A stretch of 64,000 nt of DNA from Oncomelania hupensis. Lineage: Eukaryota > Mollusca > Gastropoda > Littorinimorpha > Pomatiopsidae. The notes under the pieces were generated by a model. That model worked only from the letters and a program-made list of their open reading frames with translations, was not told where the DNA came from and searched no databases. The position numbers and the translations under genes were made by a program. The stretch is from positions 42,387,743 to 42,451,742 of the forward strand of contig CM072511.1 of NCBI GenBank assembly GCA_036898135.1, given 5' to 3'. Shown here in pieces: positions 43,241-54,865 of the stretch (the stretch's first letter is position 1; each line of letters opens with the position of its first letter).

Positions 43241-46200
43241 CCAGGTCCCGTCCACGCACGTCACAACCACCACGGAAAGGGTGGGGTTGTGGAATGATGA
43301 TGATGTAGACAACGATGCGGACGTAGACGTACGAAATGGTGATGATAACGTTCAGTCCACACGACCGAGTGCCGTCGTCGTCGTCGCACGGCGTTGGTCA
43401 ACGTCGATCCACGTTAACCAGTTGACGAACTGACGAATTATCGAACGGTCGAACGACGAACTGTCGAACCTGCAACATGCTTGCCGCATCGTTAATATCA
43501 TATCCACCTGATTCTGTCCCCCTCCCTCCTCACACTCTCCCCCCCTCTTACACTCACTAACTTCTGCATCTTGAGGAGGCACAACTGCTGTCTGCTTTCC
43601 TTCCTTGATTCACTCGCTTCTCCTTTTTAGCTACTGTTATTGTCACTTGCAAACAGACACATAATTCATGAAACTAGATGAAATTATGAATGCATAAAAT
43701 GAGCAAAGCTGCAAATGAATACATGTAAACATCAACACATTATTCATATCAAGCATCCCCAACAACAACAACAGCAACCACTTCCATCCTACCTTCATCA
43801 CACTCCACCCCCATTCTCCCTCCTTCAGTCGCACTCTTCCTTTCTTCTGCCTCTCCTCAGTGCAACCATCCTCATCCTCCCCCAGCCTCACGCACAGCTA
43901 TCGTTCAACACCCCAACAGCCAGCACCGGATTTCTGGGCACAGTAAGGAAAAAAACCCATTGCACTAACCCACACGGTTCGAATGTAATCGCACCCGTTG
44001 ACCTTACTCCAACTGTCTCCCAACGAATACTTCCAAATAGGGTAATCCTGTAGTGGGTAGTTCCCGTAGTGAACAATGCCTCACACTACCTACCACCACT
44101 AACACCAATCTTTGCTATCTTTTACCACAACTCTGCACTGAGTGTATCACTTTAGAAAGCAATAATTTCTATAACTAGTATTCCTCTGGACCAGTTAACA
44201 CAATCCTTCGTTAACCATCCTACCCTATTTCCAGAACACACAAAATCAGAGCACCGGACAAAAACCGTCCACCCTGTACCTCTGACAACCTAGTTTTGCC
44301 CAAAACCGTGAGTACATTTCCTTACTGGCTACCCGGCCTACGCTGTTTATCACGATTTGCACGCATAACCACGCATACGACATCACGCAGTTACTACCCC
44401 TAACTCATTAACTCTCCACCCACACAGTCTACCCGATTTCATCACAGACTGCCCTGTGACATACACACACACGGATAACTCAAGCCTATTCATTTATCAC
44501 ATAAAAAACACGACAGCTTAATTAGTGACTACAATGTATAAAGGTTACTTAACACACAACACAACACAACATAACACAAACCTCACAATAATTAGGCCTT
44601 CTTTACTCAGCTATTAAATAAGTGGGGAAATTATTTGTATGGAGAAGAACGAGATGAAGAATAAGGAAAAACATTATTGAATATTGTACTGAAGAATGGA
44701 CTATGACACTGCAAAATGAAAGGGAGACACTACACCTCCAAACACCCCACCCCACTCTACATTAAGAATCAGAAGGATCTTAGAATCTTTATTGTCCAAA
44801 TAAAAAACAACAGAAAGGAAAATTATGGTGCAGTGCACAACAATCACTGACAGTCTCACTCACACAAAAACGGTCAGTATGAAATAAAACACCAATTCAT
44901 AAAAGCAAGTAGCACCTTAACTTCCATTCATCCATTTGGTTTCAGCTCCCGAAGTGTACTAAAAACAAATACGAGCATTCAGACTTTCCCCCTTCCTACC
45001 CCGCACACTCCCCACCCCCTCTAGCTCTTATAACGTTTTCAAGTTACGGCACATACAACCACCGGGCAAAATTCAGAGGCCCAACACCGTATTCAACTTG
45101 TCATTGGCGTTCCAACCTTTATCTATGTAAATGACAGCAATTAAAAAACAATGAAGAAGTAAGCAAATAATACTGATAGTAATAATAATATAGGCCTAAT
45201 AATAAATAGAATTATACACCACACTAACGGTTCATTTTAGAAAATACCTTCATATTACTAATATTAAGAAATAATCACCATAAGTAAAATGAAGAAAAGA
45301 TAACAATAACGGGAAAGAAATTTAAAAAAAACCACGGGCATCTGCACCAAGAATACCGACCCATTGCGCCGTGTCCTAATCACACGTAAGCCTAAATTCG
45401 TACCTGAACGCACCCAGACGCGCACACGTCGCTGTACGTAAAAGAAATAAAAAAAATTATTTTAAAAAAATCGAAGGTCCAAAACCACCAACTGAGGAAG
45501 AAGTTTTAAAACAATTAAAGAATACATACCTTTTAACTAAGCACGTCACAATACTGTATAAAGGAAGAAAAAGTCGTAAGCCAAAAAATAAAACAACTAC
45601 GAAAAATACCCCATGGCAGCGGTTATAGTATTACAATAATCCAAGTGTTTGCTTGGTCAGCGAGGGTGCGACTGACAAAAACGTTCAGCTCAGTTTCGCT
45701 TCATAGTCTCAAGTAGAATCACAACTTACGCTACACAATAACCCGAAGCTGAAGTAGGCTAATTACCAAGTATAGGCATATAATTATTAGCGTCTTATAG
45801 CTTATACATGGTCAACGGTGGGTGCTCTTCGGACACCTTAGCTACTAAACCTAACACAAATGGAGCGTAGTGTTTTCTTTGGTTGACACCTTTACACTAC
45901 TTTTCACAAGTTTTCGTGGTTTTGTTCAGTCGCCTAAAACTAACTTCGAAGCATCAGGAGAGATAGTGCAGTGTTTAATCTATGGGTTACATCAGCGATT
46001 AGCTGTGCAGCAGCTTTAGCATTGGCACGTGAATGAATATAAACAAGCGTGAAAAATAGGTGAGGATATTCCCTAGGTAAGAAGTAGGGGCGGAATGTTC
46101 ATGTAAAGCCATAGACCAAGGCTATTTCAAGATCAAAGTTAATTTTACTTTGTGCTTTGCAACCGTATCGAAAGGTTTTTTTTTATAAATTTTTAAACTT

Positions 46201-46324
46201 AGTTTATACTGCACACTCATCTTTCTGTAGAATATTGTGAACACGTTCCCTAAGGGGCATGTGAGTCATATGGGTTTTGCCCATCTAGTTTTATTATGCA
46301 TGTGTGTATATTTTTGTACTGTAG
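43241..46324. other. No gene recognised; presumed intergenic or intronic
   Basis: GAT/GAC runs occur near 43290-43345, proline-rich CT sequence near 43780-43890, and AT-rich sequence near 45120-45330. Frames here are short and composition-driven. If the exon at 46325 is real, part of this may be its upstream intron. Confidence 0.5.
44762..44860 (-). mobile_element. CR1-group LINE 3' end fragment
   Basis: The minus strand reads TTATTTGGACAATAAAGATT followed by CTAAGAT/CTTCTGATT. This resembles the 3' terminus of LINE-E (TTTGGACAATAAAGAATCTTG near 58708). Only the tail matches, so the extent is uncertain. Confidence 0.5.
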
Positions 46325-46455
46325 GTTATAGTGGTAACGTCAAGCTGGACAAGAATGGAGACCGAATACAAGACTACTGGTTTTGGCGCATTGGGCGTGG
46401 GAAGGACACGTTTTCTGTAGCCATGGAAGTCCGACTGACCTCTGAGGATCAGCAG
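46325..46455 (+). CDS. Exon of a natriuretic-peptide-receptor-like guanylate cyclase
   Basis: The 131-bp open segment begins after a T-rich tract and AG (46323-46324) and ends CAG before GTCAGT (46456), an acceptable splice donor. It encodes YSGNVKLDKNGDRIQDYWF followed by WRIGRGKDTFSVAMEVRL. This resembles the membrane-proximal part of the ligand-binding ectodomain of receptor guanylate cyclases, where G--G---ID--GDR--D---W and a later F-VV are conserved. Such receptors bind peptide ligands outside the cell and make cGMP inside. The exon starts in phase 1 and ends on a whole codon. No other exon was found in the window. It could also be an isolated fragment. Confidence 0.55.
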
Positions 46456-47001
46456 GTCAGTAAGAATGATGACGTAGACTAAGGCTGTGGAGAAGCAGTT
46501 ATTGGCACGGTGTTGCTTTTTGTGTAGTGAGCTATTAAGTACAGTCTACCACTTCCGTCCACAGCAAGGCCAGATCAACACGTTAGATAATAGGATTTCG
46601 AGCCGCACCACCATCTTCCGGCTGCGAACTGGCCACTGCAGGCAACAGCAACAACCACAAGCGTACACGTTTAAACATGAACAAGAAAAGTAAATGTATT
46701 TCCAGGCAACCACACACATTCACTAGTAGTATTGAGTTGTGGTCTGTTTTGTTCACGTTCACACACACACCACAACAACCCCAGTTCCCCCTCCCACTTC
46801 TCCTCCCCTCCCTCTTCTCCTCCCCTCCCTCCCTAACAAAATCTCGATATAGTTTTAAATAAATCACTATAAGAACGCTTAAATAAATATTTTTTTAAAA
46901 TATTAATAGCTCAGGCTAGCCGAGAAGCAAACACCTTGCCTCGTACTTGCGAAAGCGAAGCGTTCTAAACCATTAAAATTTACAAGGGGCAAAACAAACT
47001 A
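46456..47001. other. No gene recognised
   Basis: Downstream of the putative exon. CT-rich sequence lies at 46785-46840. No further exon is recognised. Confidence 0.4.
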
Positions 47002-47376
47002 TACTACTCAAAATAATTGAAGGGCCACTCTCATATTTCATTTAGTTTAAATATTTTTTGCTGCTATCAATAATATCGCTTATATTGCTTATTTCAAAAC
47101 TTATCCTGTACAGTAACATTTAAGACAATCTTATTCTGACAAGCAATCACATGTGTGAGTTTTGAACTTTCTGCACCGAGTTGAAAAACAAACCCAATTT
47201 TTACAAAAAAATGACCCTAATTTACTGTTGTCTTGCTAATAAAGCAAAATTTTCAACATTAAAAAGTGATTTGCACGCGAAAGGCTTGCATTTTGTGAGT
47301 TCAGTTCAACAATCGGCGCTTTTTTCTGGTTATAAATGGCAGAGCTTTTGCTGCTTTTCTAACCGTGCCCCCAAGG

Positions 47377-47612
47377 CGACGATTGACTGATGCGGATAGA
47401 GGCAGAGCTATTGCAGGGCTTTAGGAAGGGGTGGGGGTGAGAGAAGTTGGCAGGCGAACCTCCCTCCAGGAGCTAACCTTGAAATTCTGGCCCAAGTTCT
47501 CCAGCAAGAGTGGTTGGCCATCCCAGGAAACATCCTCCATAATCTGATGCGGTCCATGAGACAACGATGCCAAGACTGCATTGATGCAAACGGTGGCCAC
47601 ACCCGATACTGA
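47377..47612 (+). pseudogene. Tc1/mariner transposase remnant
   Basis: A short N-terminal helix-turn-helix piece (RRLTDADRGRAIAGL) is followed by a stop and a frame change. It then joins the extreme C-terminus (LAQVLQQEWLAIPGNILHNL, then RQRCQDCIDANGGHTRY and a stop). The whole DDE catalytic core between them is deleted. EW--IP and the ANGGHT-Y ending are hallmarks of Tc1-like transposases. Confidence 0.82.
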
Positions 47613-47803
47613 CTCTATAGATTTTTGGTTTCCAAAGATTTGATTTTGTAAATGAGGGGTATGTCCAGTTAAATTGAATTTACTCGAAATGTAAGTGACT
47701 GATGTCTCAAATCTTTTTTGTTATTGATGCAGAAATGATTGCAATAAAATATGATGAACTAATAAATTAAATTCGTGTTTCTGATTTAAAGAGAGACCCA
47801 TAT

Positions 47804-47865
47804 TGATTGATTGATTTATTGTTGCTTTAGGTCCAGCGGACTCTTCCGAGCCAAATCAGGACCGA
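47804..47865 (-). mobile_element. 62-bp SINE 3' end with 13-bp target duplication
   Basis: GAGAGACCCATAT is duplicated perfectly at 47791-47803 and 47866-47878. The insert reads on the minus strand GGTCCTGATTTGGCTC, AGTCCGCTGGACC and AAAGCAACAATAAATCAATC. The AATC tail is characteristic of a retroposed 3' end. It is heavily 5' truncated. Confidence 0.82.
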
Positions 47866-48291
47866 GAGAGACCCATATGTCCAAGTGGCCCTTGTATTAT
47901 TTTGAGTAGTATATATAGTTACTTGAGAGCTACCTTGACTGACAGAGCATAGAAATTGCGTTTTTAGCAAAAACTGGCTCCAACGACCTCGACCTTTGGG
48001 GTAGAGCAAATATAATGGCACGGGAAGCTGGCCACTTACTCGGCTAATGTTCTTATGAAATTGATCAAAATCTGTTCAATGGTTTTTGAGATATGGCGTA
48101 CCACGAACGGACCGACCAACAGAAAGAGAGACAGACATCTGGTTCGTTCTGATTCATGACTATTTCATACTTTCAAACTATGTTATCTGGAAATACAAAA
48201 GAATAGGGTCTATCTGACACATTCAACAGTAAATGTGGCTCTGAACAAGATCCTGCAGCACATTGTACTGACCTGCCCACGCCAGCGCTTC

Positions 48292-49226
48292 TGGTAAAAC
48301 AGCTCCCTCAGGGTCTGCAGATGCTCCTTCCAGGTCTGGATGTTGACTAGCAGGTCGTCCCAATAATTCACGACGTTGTCTATCCCTTTGAGCATCTTCT
48401 TCATTCCTCTCTTCAGGATAGCAGTGCAGTTGACCATGCCAAAAGGCATCCTCAGGCATTCGTACGTCCCATCAGGAGTTATGAAAGCAGCCTTTGGTAT
48501 GTCCTGTTGGCGCACGGGGACTTGCCAGTAACCCTTTCTGAGGTCAATTTTTGAGAAGATTTTACTTCGCGATAATTGGCGGAAGAGGTCTGCTGCGGTA
48601 GGCATCGGCTCAGGGTCGAAGACGGTGATCTTATTAACCTTCCTGTAGTCGATGCATAGGCCTACTCTGTTGCTCTTGTCCTCCTTCTTCACGACCACGA
48701 CAGGGGACGCATAGAGGGAACTGGACTCCCTGATGATGCCCATCTTCAGCATCTCGTCGATGTCTTTTTTCAAGGATTCACGGGCCTTGAAAGGGATCGG
48801 GAAGGGTTTGGATCGAACGGGAATATTTGAAATGAGGTGGACTTCATGTTCGACCAAAGTCGTAGAGCCTGGAACATCGCTGAAGCTATGGGGAAACTCG
48901 CCCATAAGGTCCTTGAGCTCCAACGTTTGACCTTCCGTCAAGCGTGGTCCTAGCTTAACATCATTGATGTCTTCTTTGCTGTGGAAGTCTCCCAGTTCCA
49001 ACAGTTCCTCGCTGTCAAAGCTGTCGTCGATCTTAGCTGCGGTTGCTGCGTGTATAGTCTCTGATGGCCTTTCCACGTACAGCTTAATGAGGTTGGCGTG
49101 GTATATCTTGGAATGCTGGCCGACCTTCACCTTGTAGTCGTTGATCATCACCACGGTCTCCACTTCGTACGGGCCTTTCCACTGCATCAGCAACTTATTG
49201 TGATCGGTAGGTAGCAGCACCAGCAC
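48292..49226 (-). pseudogene. Gypsy-X copy 4 GPY/F end and RT
   Basis: From the LINE-D edge the frame continues LPTDHNKLLMQWKGPYEVE, then the linker, MLKMGIIRESSSLYASPVVV, LCIDYRKVNKITVFDPEPMP, KIDLRKGYWQVPVRQQDIPK and the catalytic YWDD (NVVNYWDDLLVN). Homology stops after LRELFYQ near 48292. Beyond that, 47914-48291 has no recognisable content. Within this segment the RT frame is open, better preserved than in copies 1 and 2. Confidence 0.9.
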
Positions 49227-49323
49227 AGAGAGATCACTTCCGGTTTCCAGCATGGCAACAACGACTTAAAAGTAGGTGTCAATTTTTACTCTGGTTTCCG
49301 AAGTAATCATCAGTACTAAAAAT

Positions 49324-50404
49324 ATGACTGCAAGAAGGGGAGCAAGAAGGAGAAGGCAGACAGGAAAAATGGAGAAAGAGGTGCCCTCGGACGACGAGAA
49401 TAGGCAGAATGTGCAAGTGGGTCTGGCGACCGTGACTGCAGAGACTGGGGTCAACACTGATGATGACGTTAACTGCAAGAGTTGCCAATGCCACTGCAAA
49501 GATTCTGTCAGAGTTAAAACATTTCATGGAAAAAATGCATCTGGCTGTACTTGATCAGGCTAAAATGATCAAGGAATTGTATGATCAACGAGCTTGGAAT
49601 TCGGACCGAGCTGAGGAGCAGACGAGGAAAGTACGCGAATTACCCCTTTCCCGCGATTCTTATTCGGCTGCAGTAAAATCAGTGGCACCAACATCGAGTA
49701 TCAATCGTCCGAAGTCCACGGAAATTTTGACACATCGCCCCAAATCCAATGATGTCGGCAAAAACAACCAGCAAAAGAAAAAAGAACAAAAGCAGAACGA
49801 ATATTTACTCAAAATTAACCAAGAAGTAATTGACGTCAGTAAACAAACACATGACGTAAGACTGAAAACAGGACGAAAACAAGATGTAGTTGCGGTAGTG
49901 CACGATTCAGTTTTGAACGGGGTCCAGGCACATCGAATTGACGATTCCTATCACGGCTGTGTACAAGGGGTACGGTCAGACGGTGCTAAAAACAATCCTT
50001 GTTCTGCCTCTTATGTTCCCTTCACGCTGGCTGAACCACCAGTAACCAGGTCAGAGACGGCGGCTGGCCTTGGTGTAGCCTAGCCTACTAGCACTTGCCT
50101 TTAGTACTTTGTGGAGCTTATAATTATTTTAACCAAGCCCATTGCATTGCTGTAGCCAGACCTTTACGAAGCGCCGGCGCCCTCTCTTATGATTTTGTTA
50201 TACATTTTAGAAATACATGACAATTGTCCCTCACGCTATTAGAAACTACTTTTGCTCGCTGTGCATAAGTATTTTATGCCTAACAAAAATTCCTGCTGAA
50301 ACTGATATTTATTATACACGAGAGAGCCCAAACAAACGAGAATACATTTAAAACCTCATCCAAAACAGCACAATTTACAAGACATGCTAGACCTATAACA
50401 CACA

Positions 50405-50473
<69 letters not shown>

Positions 50474-50717
50474 ACATGCACACACAATCGATATACACAC
50501 GGTAGACACATACACACAAACTGAATGTAAACACACAATCAAACAAAGAGTAAATACAGTCAAGTTTAAAAGGACTTCACAAAACAAAGCAACAAACAAA
50601 TGAGACATTTAAGCAAATTTCAAAGTACAACAATTTACAAGACTAGGGGAAAATAACACGTAATGAAATGTTATGTGTTCGTGTTGTTGTTTTTTTTCTA
50701 TGGAGACATGCATTCAC

Positions 50718-50763
<46 letters not shown>

Positions 50764-52433
50764 TTAAACATTTAATAACATATCAGTCATCATATCCATA
50801 TACAGTGTATTGTGTTTTGCGATAATCTAGTGCATGTAAATAAAAGTCACAGGAAGTCTATACAGAAAATGAGCAATGGAACTTAACACCATGCAAAAAA
50901 AATAATGTTACTCACCAAAATACTGCAATTTACAATGAAAAAACACAAATGAGAAAGCATCTCATAGCTAGAGTATGCATGTATGGAAAAGTGGGGTAAT
51001 ATTAAATGGAGTGTATTAGGAAACGATCGAGACCTTCCAGGGAAACCTTATTTCACACACACACATATAAATGCAACATTTAATAACATGTCTTAGGCAT
51101 GCCTATGCAGTGCATGTACAATGGTTGTGTGTTTTTCAATATAACCTAGTGCGTGTAGGAAACATCACATAAAAAATGTATTGTACTCACCCAAGATTAT
51201 GTCATTATGCTGATTGGGATATATCCTGAATAAATCACCACTACAACTGTCATTGTCACACAAAACGGCACACTGATCAAGCCCGCGGCGGCAATGCAAC
51301 AATTATGTGCCTATTGTTACCACCAATACCGCTAGAAAAAAGTTAATTCGCTGCAATTACAGAGGCCAGCAACCAAACACAAGAAGATATTTTATAATGT
51401 CGACCACATCACCAGAAAGTTCAAACTGTGTACTAAGTGACTTCAAATGGTGAACAATGTAGAAAGGATTTAAATGTGTAATTAAAACGCGTATATACAC
51501 TAGATCGAAAACCGGTCCGTTGCAAGTCAATGAAGGGCCGATCAGTACACACGGTCAAATCGACTAAAATATAAGACAAACGAAATGGTATTCTGAGATT
51601 TAGTTTATGCTAACACAAAACACAGATATGAAAGTAACTAAAATGCAAAAGGACTACCACAATACAAACGATATTTCACATAATATGATCAATTCTATAG
51701 CACAAACATAGAGAATGATATCCACTCAGTCGTACTCCGTTCTTTGCTATGTTAGCGTGGGCTAGCGCGGGAAGCGAGACTGCAGGCATGAGGTTGGCTC
51801 AGGGCTTGCAAGCTATAATTGGCCTGGTATGTCTCGGCTGAAAGGTCAGTGCCAGTGAAAGAAGCACAGGCGTGCTATGGTTTTGACGTTGTTAAAACCA
51901 AAGCATCTACGACCGGTGATGTGATTGGGGCTCTTCAACAACTTACGGAAATTTCTAACACTCCTCTAAAAGCAGTCGTGATTCATGTGGGCATGAACGA
52001 CTTGAAGAGGAAAGATCCTAAATCTGCCAGCAAGGAATTTGTGGACACTGTCAAGACTGTGGCTTCTCTTCATCCTCAGGCCAAGATCGTTGTCAGTAAA
52101 GTAGCGACTATCCAGGACAAGGTCCTTTGTTCTAAGAGAGATGTCTTCAATGCGTTAACTTTCTCTGAGTTGATGGAAGAACCAGACGTAGCATTCATTA
52201 GTCACGATACCATGCCGACATACACCCTCAGAGATGCTCTTCACCCAACCAGAAAGGGATCTAGTATCCTGGCTGGAAACATAGGTACATTCATCCTTGG
52301 TCGTCTGTGGAAGAAACCAAGCCATAGGAAACTTGCTCGGCCCTACCAGGCAAGTGACTGTCTCGGGTTTTATGAGTTAAGAGGCAGTTGGCATCCAGCA
52401 CCCAAACCAGTGTTTCCCGTCAAGTGGTACTAA
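49324..52433 (+). pseudogene. LINE-D ORF1 with SGNH/GDSL-like esterase domain
   Basis: The N-terminal part from an ATG at 49324 is basic (ARRGARRRRQTGK). After a frame change near 49490 comes a helical segment (LSELKHFMEKMHLAVLDQAK) and polar linker. Esterase blocks follow: block I as VVHDSVLNGV (about 49895), then after the inserted stretch block III as VIHVGMNDLK (about 51985) and block V as DALHPTRKGS (about 52230), which supply the Ser, Asn and Asp/His of an SGNH hydrolase. Some CR1-type LINEs carry an esterase in ORF1; its role in retrotransposition is unclear. The insert separates block I from the rest. Confidence 0.72.
49990..51830. repeat. Repeat-rich insert within the LINE-D esterase
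   Basis: The stretch has no gene. CAATTTACAA recurs at 50371, 50631 and 50926, and AACATTTAATAACAT at 50767 and 51075. Each is tied to GA or CA microsatellites (50408-50470, 50725-50763, 51055-51064), so it looks like diverged tandem units of about 260-310 bp. Edges are approximate and no target duplication was found. Confidence 0.55.
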
Positions 52434-52594
52434 CTGACTGATTATCGGTAACTGGAAACTATATTGCTGTGAGCTGGATTAATAATATTTTAATTTTATT
52501 TTTGTTTTGGCTCTGTGACTAAGCAAACATTTGGTAACTATTGTTATAATTTCATTGTCTATTTTTGGTGTTTGTTATTATTAATTTTGTATTT

Positions 52595-54865
52595 ATGAAA
52601 ACAGGGCGACTATCAGTTTTCCAGAGAAACTGTCGATCCATTTCTACAAATGTACAGTATTTATGTGACTATTTATCCAATACCCAAGCTTCAAGGTTTT
52701 TATTATCCGCCAGTTACTAACTTCGATAGGAATAAAATTCAAACTGCTATTTACATTAGGAACGACTTGGGCTAAAATGTGAAAAGCTCTCCAGTACCTA
52801 AAGATGCGAGGGACGTTTTTTCAGCGTGTATTGAACTAAAGGTCAACAAGGATTTATGTTTGAATATTTTGACAGTATATTTTCCAAGAGGTCCTATTAA
52901 CAACAGTTTTGACTGGATTCAAGCTATTCCGGACACCGAAAACTGGATAATTAACGGTGATTTTAATTCACATTCGCCGATATGGGACACAGACTGTCTA
53001 CATACAACAAATATGTCATTTGTTGAAACTGTTTTAAATTCCAGCCTTATCTTGCTAAATGATGGTCAATTCACCCGTATACCTGACGTTTCATCTCATC
53101 GACCATCAGCTATTGACTTGGCATTTGTTTCATCTACTTTAGCCATTGACTGTGAGTGAGATATTCAGACTGATTCTCTGGGCAGTGATCATCTGCCTAT
53201 TGTTACAACGTTGAATAATAATATTGACACTCAAACAGATGTTGATGTTATTCCAAAGTACGTTTATAATTGTGCGAACTGGGATTTATTTCAAAGTTTA
53301 TTAATGTCTTATAATACAGATTTTGTGCATGATGATGACATAAGTAATATGTATTCAACTTTTATTAAAAAATTCATTTAGCTGCTAGTAGTTCTATTCA
53401 TCAAAAACGATCAGCTAAGAAAAAATCTCGCAATGGTAATGTATGGTGGAATGAGGTTTGTGAAGCAGCAGTAAAACAGAAAAATCATGCGTATAAAAAT
53501 TAGTTAAAATCACGATCAGACTAACATTTTAATGATATGAAAAAAGCAAAACTACCATGTAACATAATAATAGCTGCTGAAAAAAGACAGTTTTGGTCCA
53601 CGTTTTGTTTCAATGAAATTTCCAGTTCACAAGATTCTTTTAAGACTTGGAAAAAGGTTGCTGAAATGAGAAATGGCTTTAACTTACCGCAGTGTCCTAT
53701 TAAATTAATTAATAATACTTTTCCTTCTTCCAAGGAGAAAGCAGAATTTGAAAATGTTTTTTTTTTCAAATGAAAGTCATTCTACAAGTCTGTCATGTAA
53801 TATTTTACAAACTAGAAAAATTATGGAAATTACAAAGCAGTATGAAGATCCTTGTCCAGACAATTCTATTTTTATTAATTCAAACATATCTCTAGCAGAA
53901 CTTAAAGATGCTTTATTTTCTCTTGGTTCAAAAAGGTCTGCTATATGACTTGACGGCATGTCGTATACGTTATTAAATCATCTTCCTGATGAATGGATTC
54001 GTATTCTGCTTATAATTATTCAAACAGGCTGGAAAAGAGGAGTCTTGCCTGATATATGGAAGTCTTCTCTAGTAATACCCATTTTAAAGGCTGGTAAACC
54101 TCGAGCTGAAACATCTAGCTACAGACCTATCTCTTTTACATCTCATGTAAGTAAATTAATGGAGAAGATTATATTGGAAAGACTGTCTTATTTTTGTTGT
54201 AAATATAATGTCATCCCAAATAACCAGGCAGGGTTTCAAAAAGGCAGATCAACAGTAGATCATTTAGAAAAATTAAGCACTCACATCAAGAGACAATTTG
54301 CCAAAAGAAAAAGCATTTTGGCTACATTTTTTTTATATAAAAAAGCGTATGACAGGGTCTGGCACGCTCGTCCATTGTACAAGTTGAAACAGATAGGATT
54401 ATCTGGATACATTTATAATTACATCAGAACCTTTCTTAAAGGTCGTAAAATGAGTGTGAAGGTTGGAAATTCATATTCTACTCATCGCACTATAGATATG
54501 GGAATTCCACAAGGTTCAGTAATTTCACTGCTTCTTTTTATTATCTTATTGTATGATTTACCAAGAGTTATAAGCAAACGAATATCGATTGTTATACGCT
54601 GATGATATTGCCATTTGGATGAATGTATCTTTGAAACGGAAAACGTCTCTTTATGAAATTAAACATGTTGCAAAATTATACCAACTAGAAATAAATAATA
54701 TTGCTTATTTTATGAATCAAAATGGATTGGAACTATCTAAAGAAAAAACTGGTATGATTTTATTTACTAATGGTCATGAACCTAGACAACTGTCTAAAAT
54801 TTACATTGAACATGAGGAATTAAAATATGTAAAAGAAGTTAAATTCCTAGGTGTATATTTCTCAG
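52595..54865 (+). pseudogene. LINE-D ORF2: endonuclease and RT, first part
   Basis: From an ATG at 52595: LSVFQRNCRSISTNVQYL (endonuclease start, stop at 52718), then LNILTVYFPRGPINNSFDWI, the catalytic block INGDFNSHSPIWD and, after a stop, GSDHLPIVTT, the Asp-His block. RT follows in pieces: SLAELKDALFSLGSKRSA, SSYRPISFTSHVSKLMEKII, NNQAGFQKGRSTVDHL, motif A (FFLYKKAYDRV, with the usual Asp replaced), motif B (GIPQGSVISLLLF) and catalytic YADD (MLYADDIAIWM). It breaks at about 54865 in FLGVYF where LINE-E is inserted. At least five stops or shifts are present. Confidence 0.87.

Larger units (their letters stand above)
47002..47911 (+). mobile_element. Tc1/mariner element, internally deleted
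   Basis: Inverted repeats begin TACTACTCAAAATAAT at 47002 and on the opposite strand from 47911, and continue through AAGGGCCACT with about two mismatches in 29. A TA dinucleotide flanks each side (47000-47001, 47912-47913), the standard target for this superfamily. A transposase remnant lies inside, and a 62-bp insert interrupts the 3' part. Confidence 0.88.
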
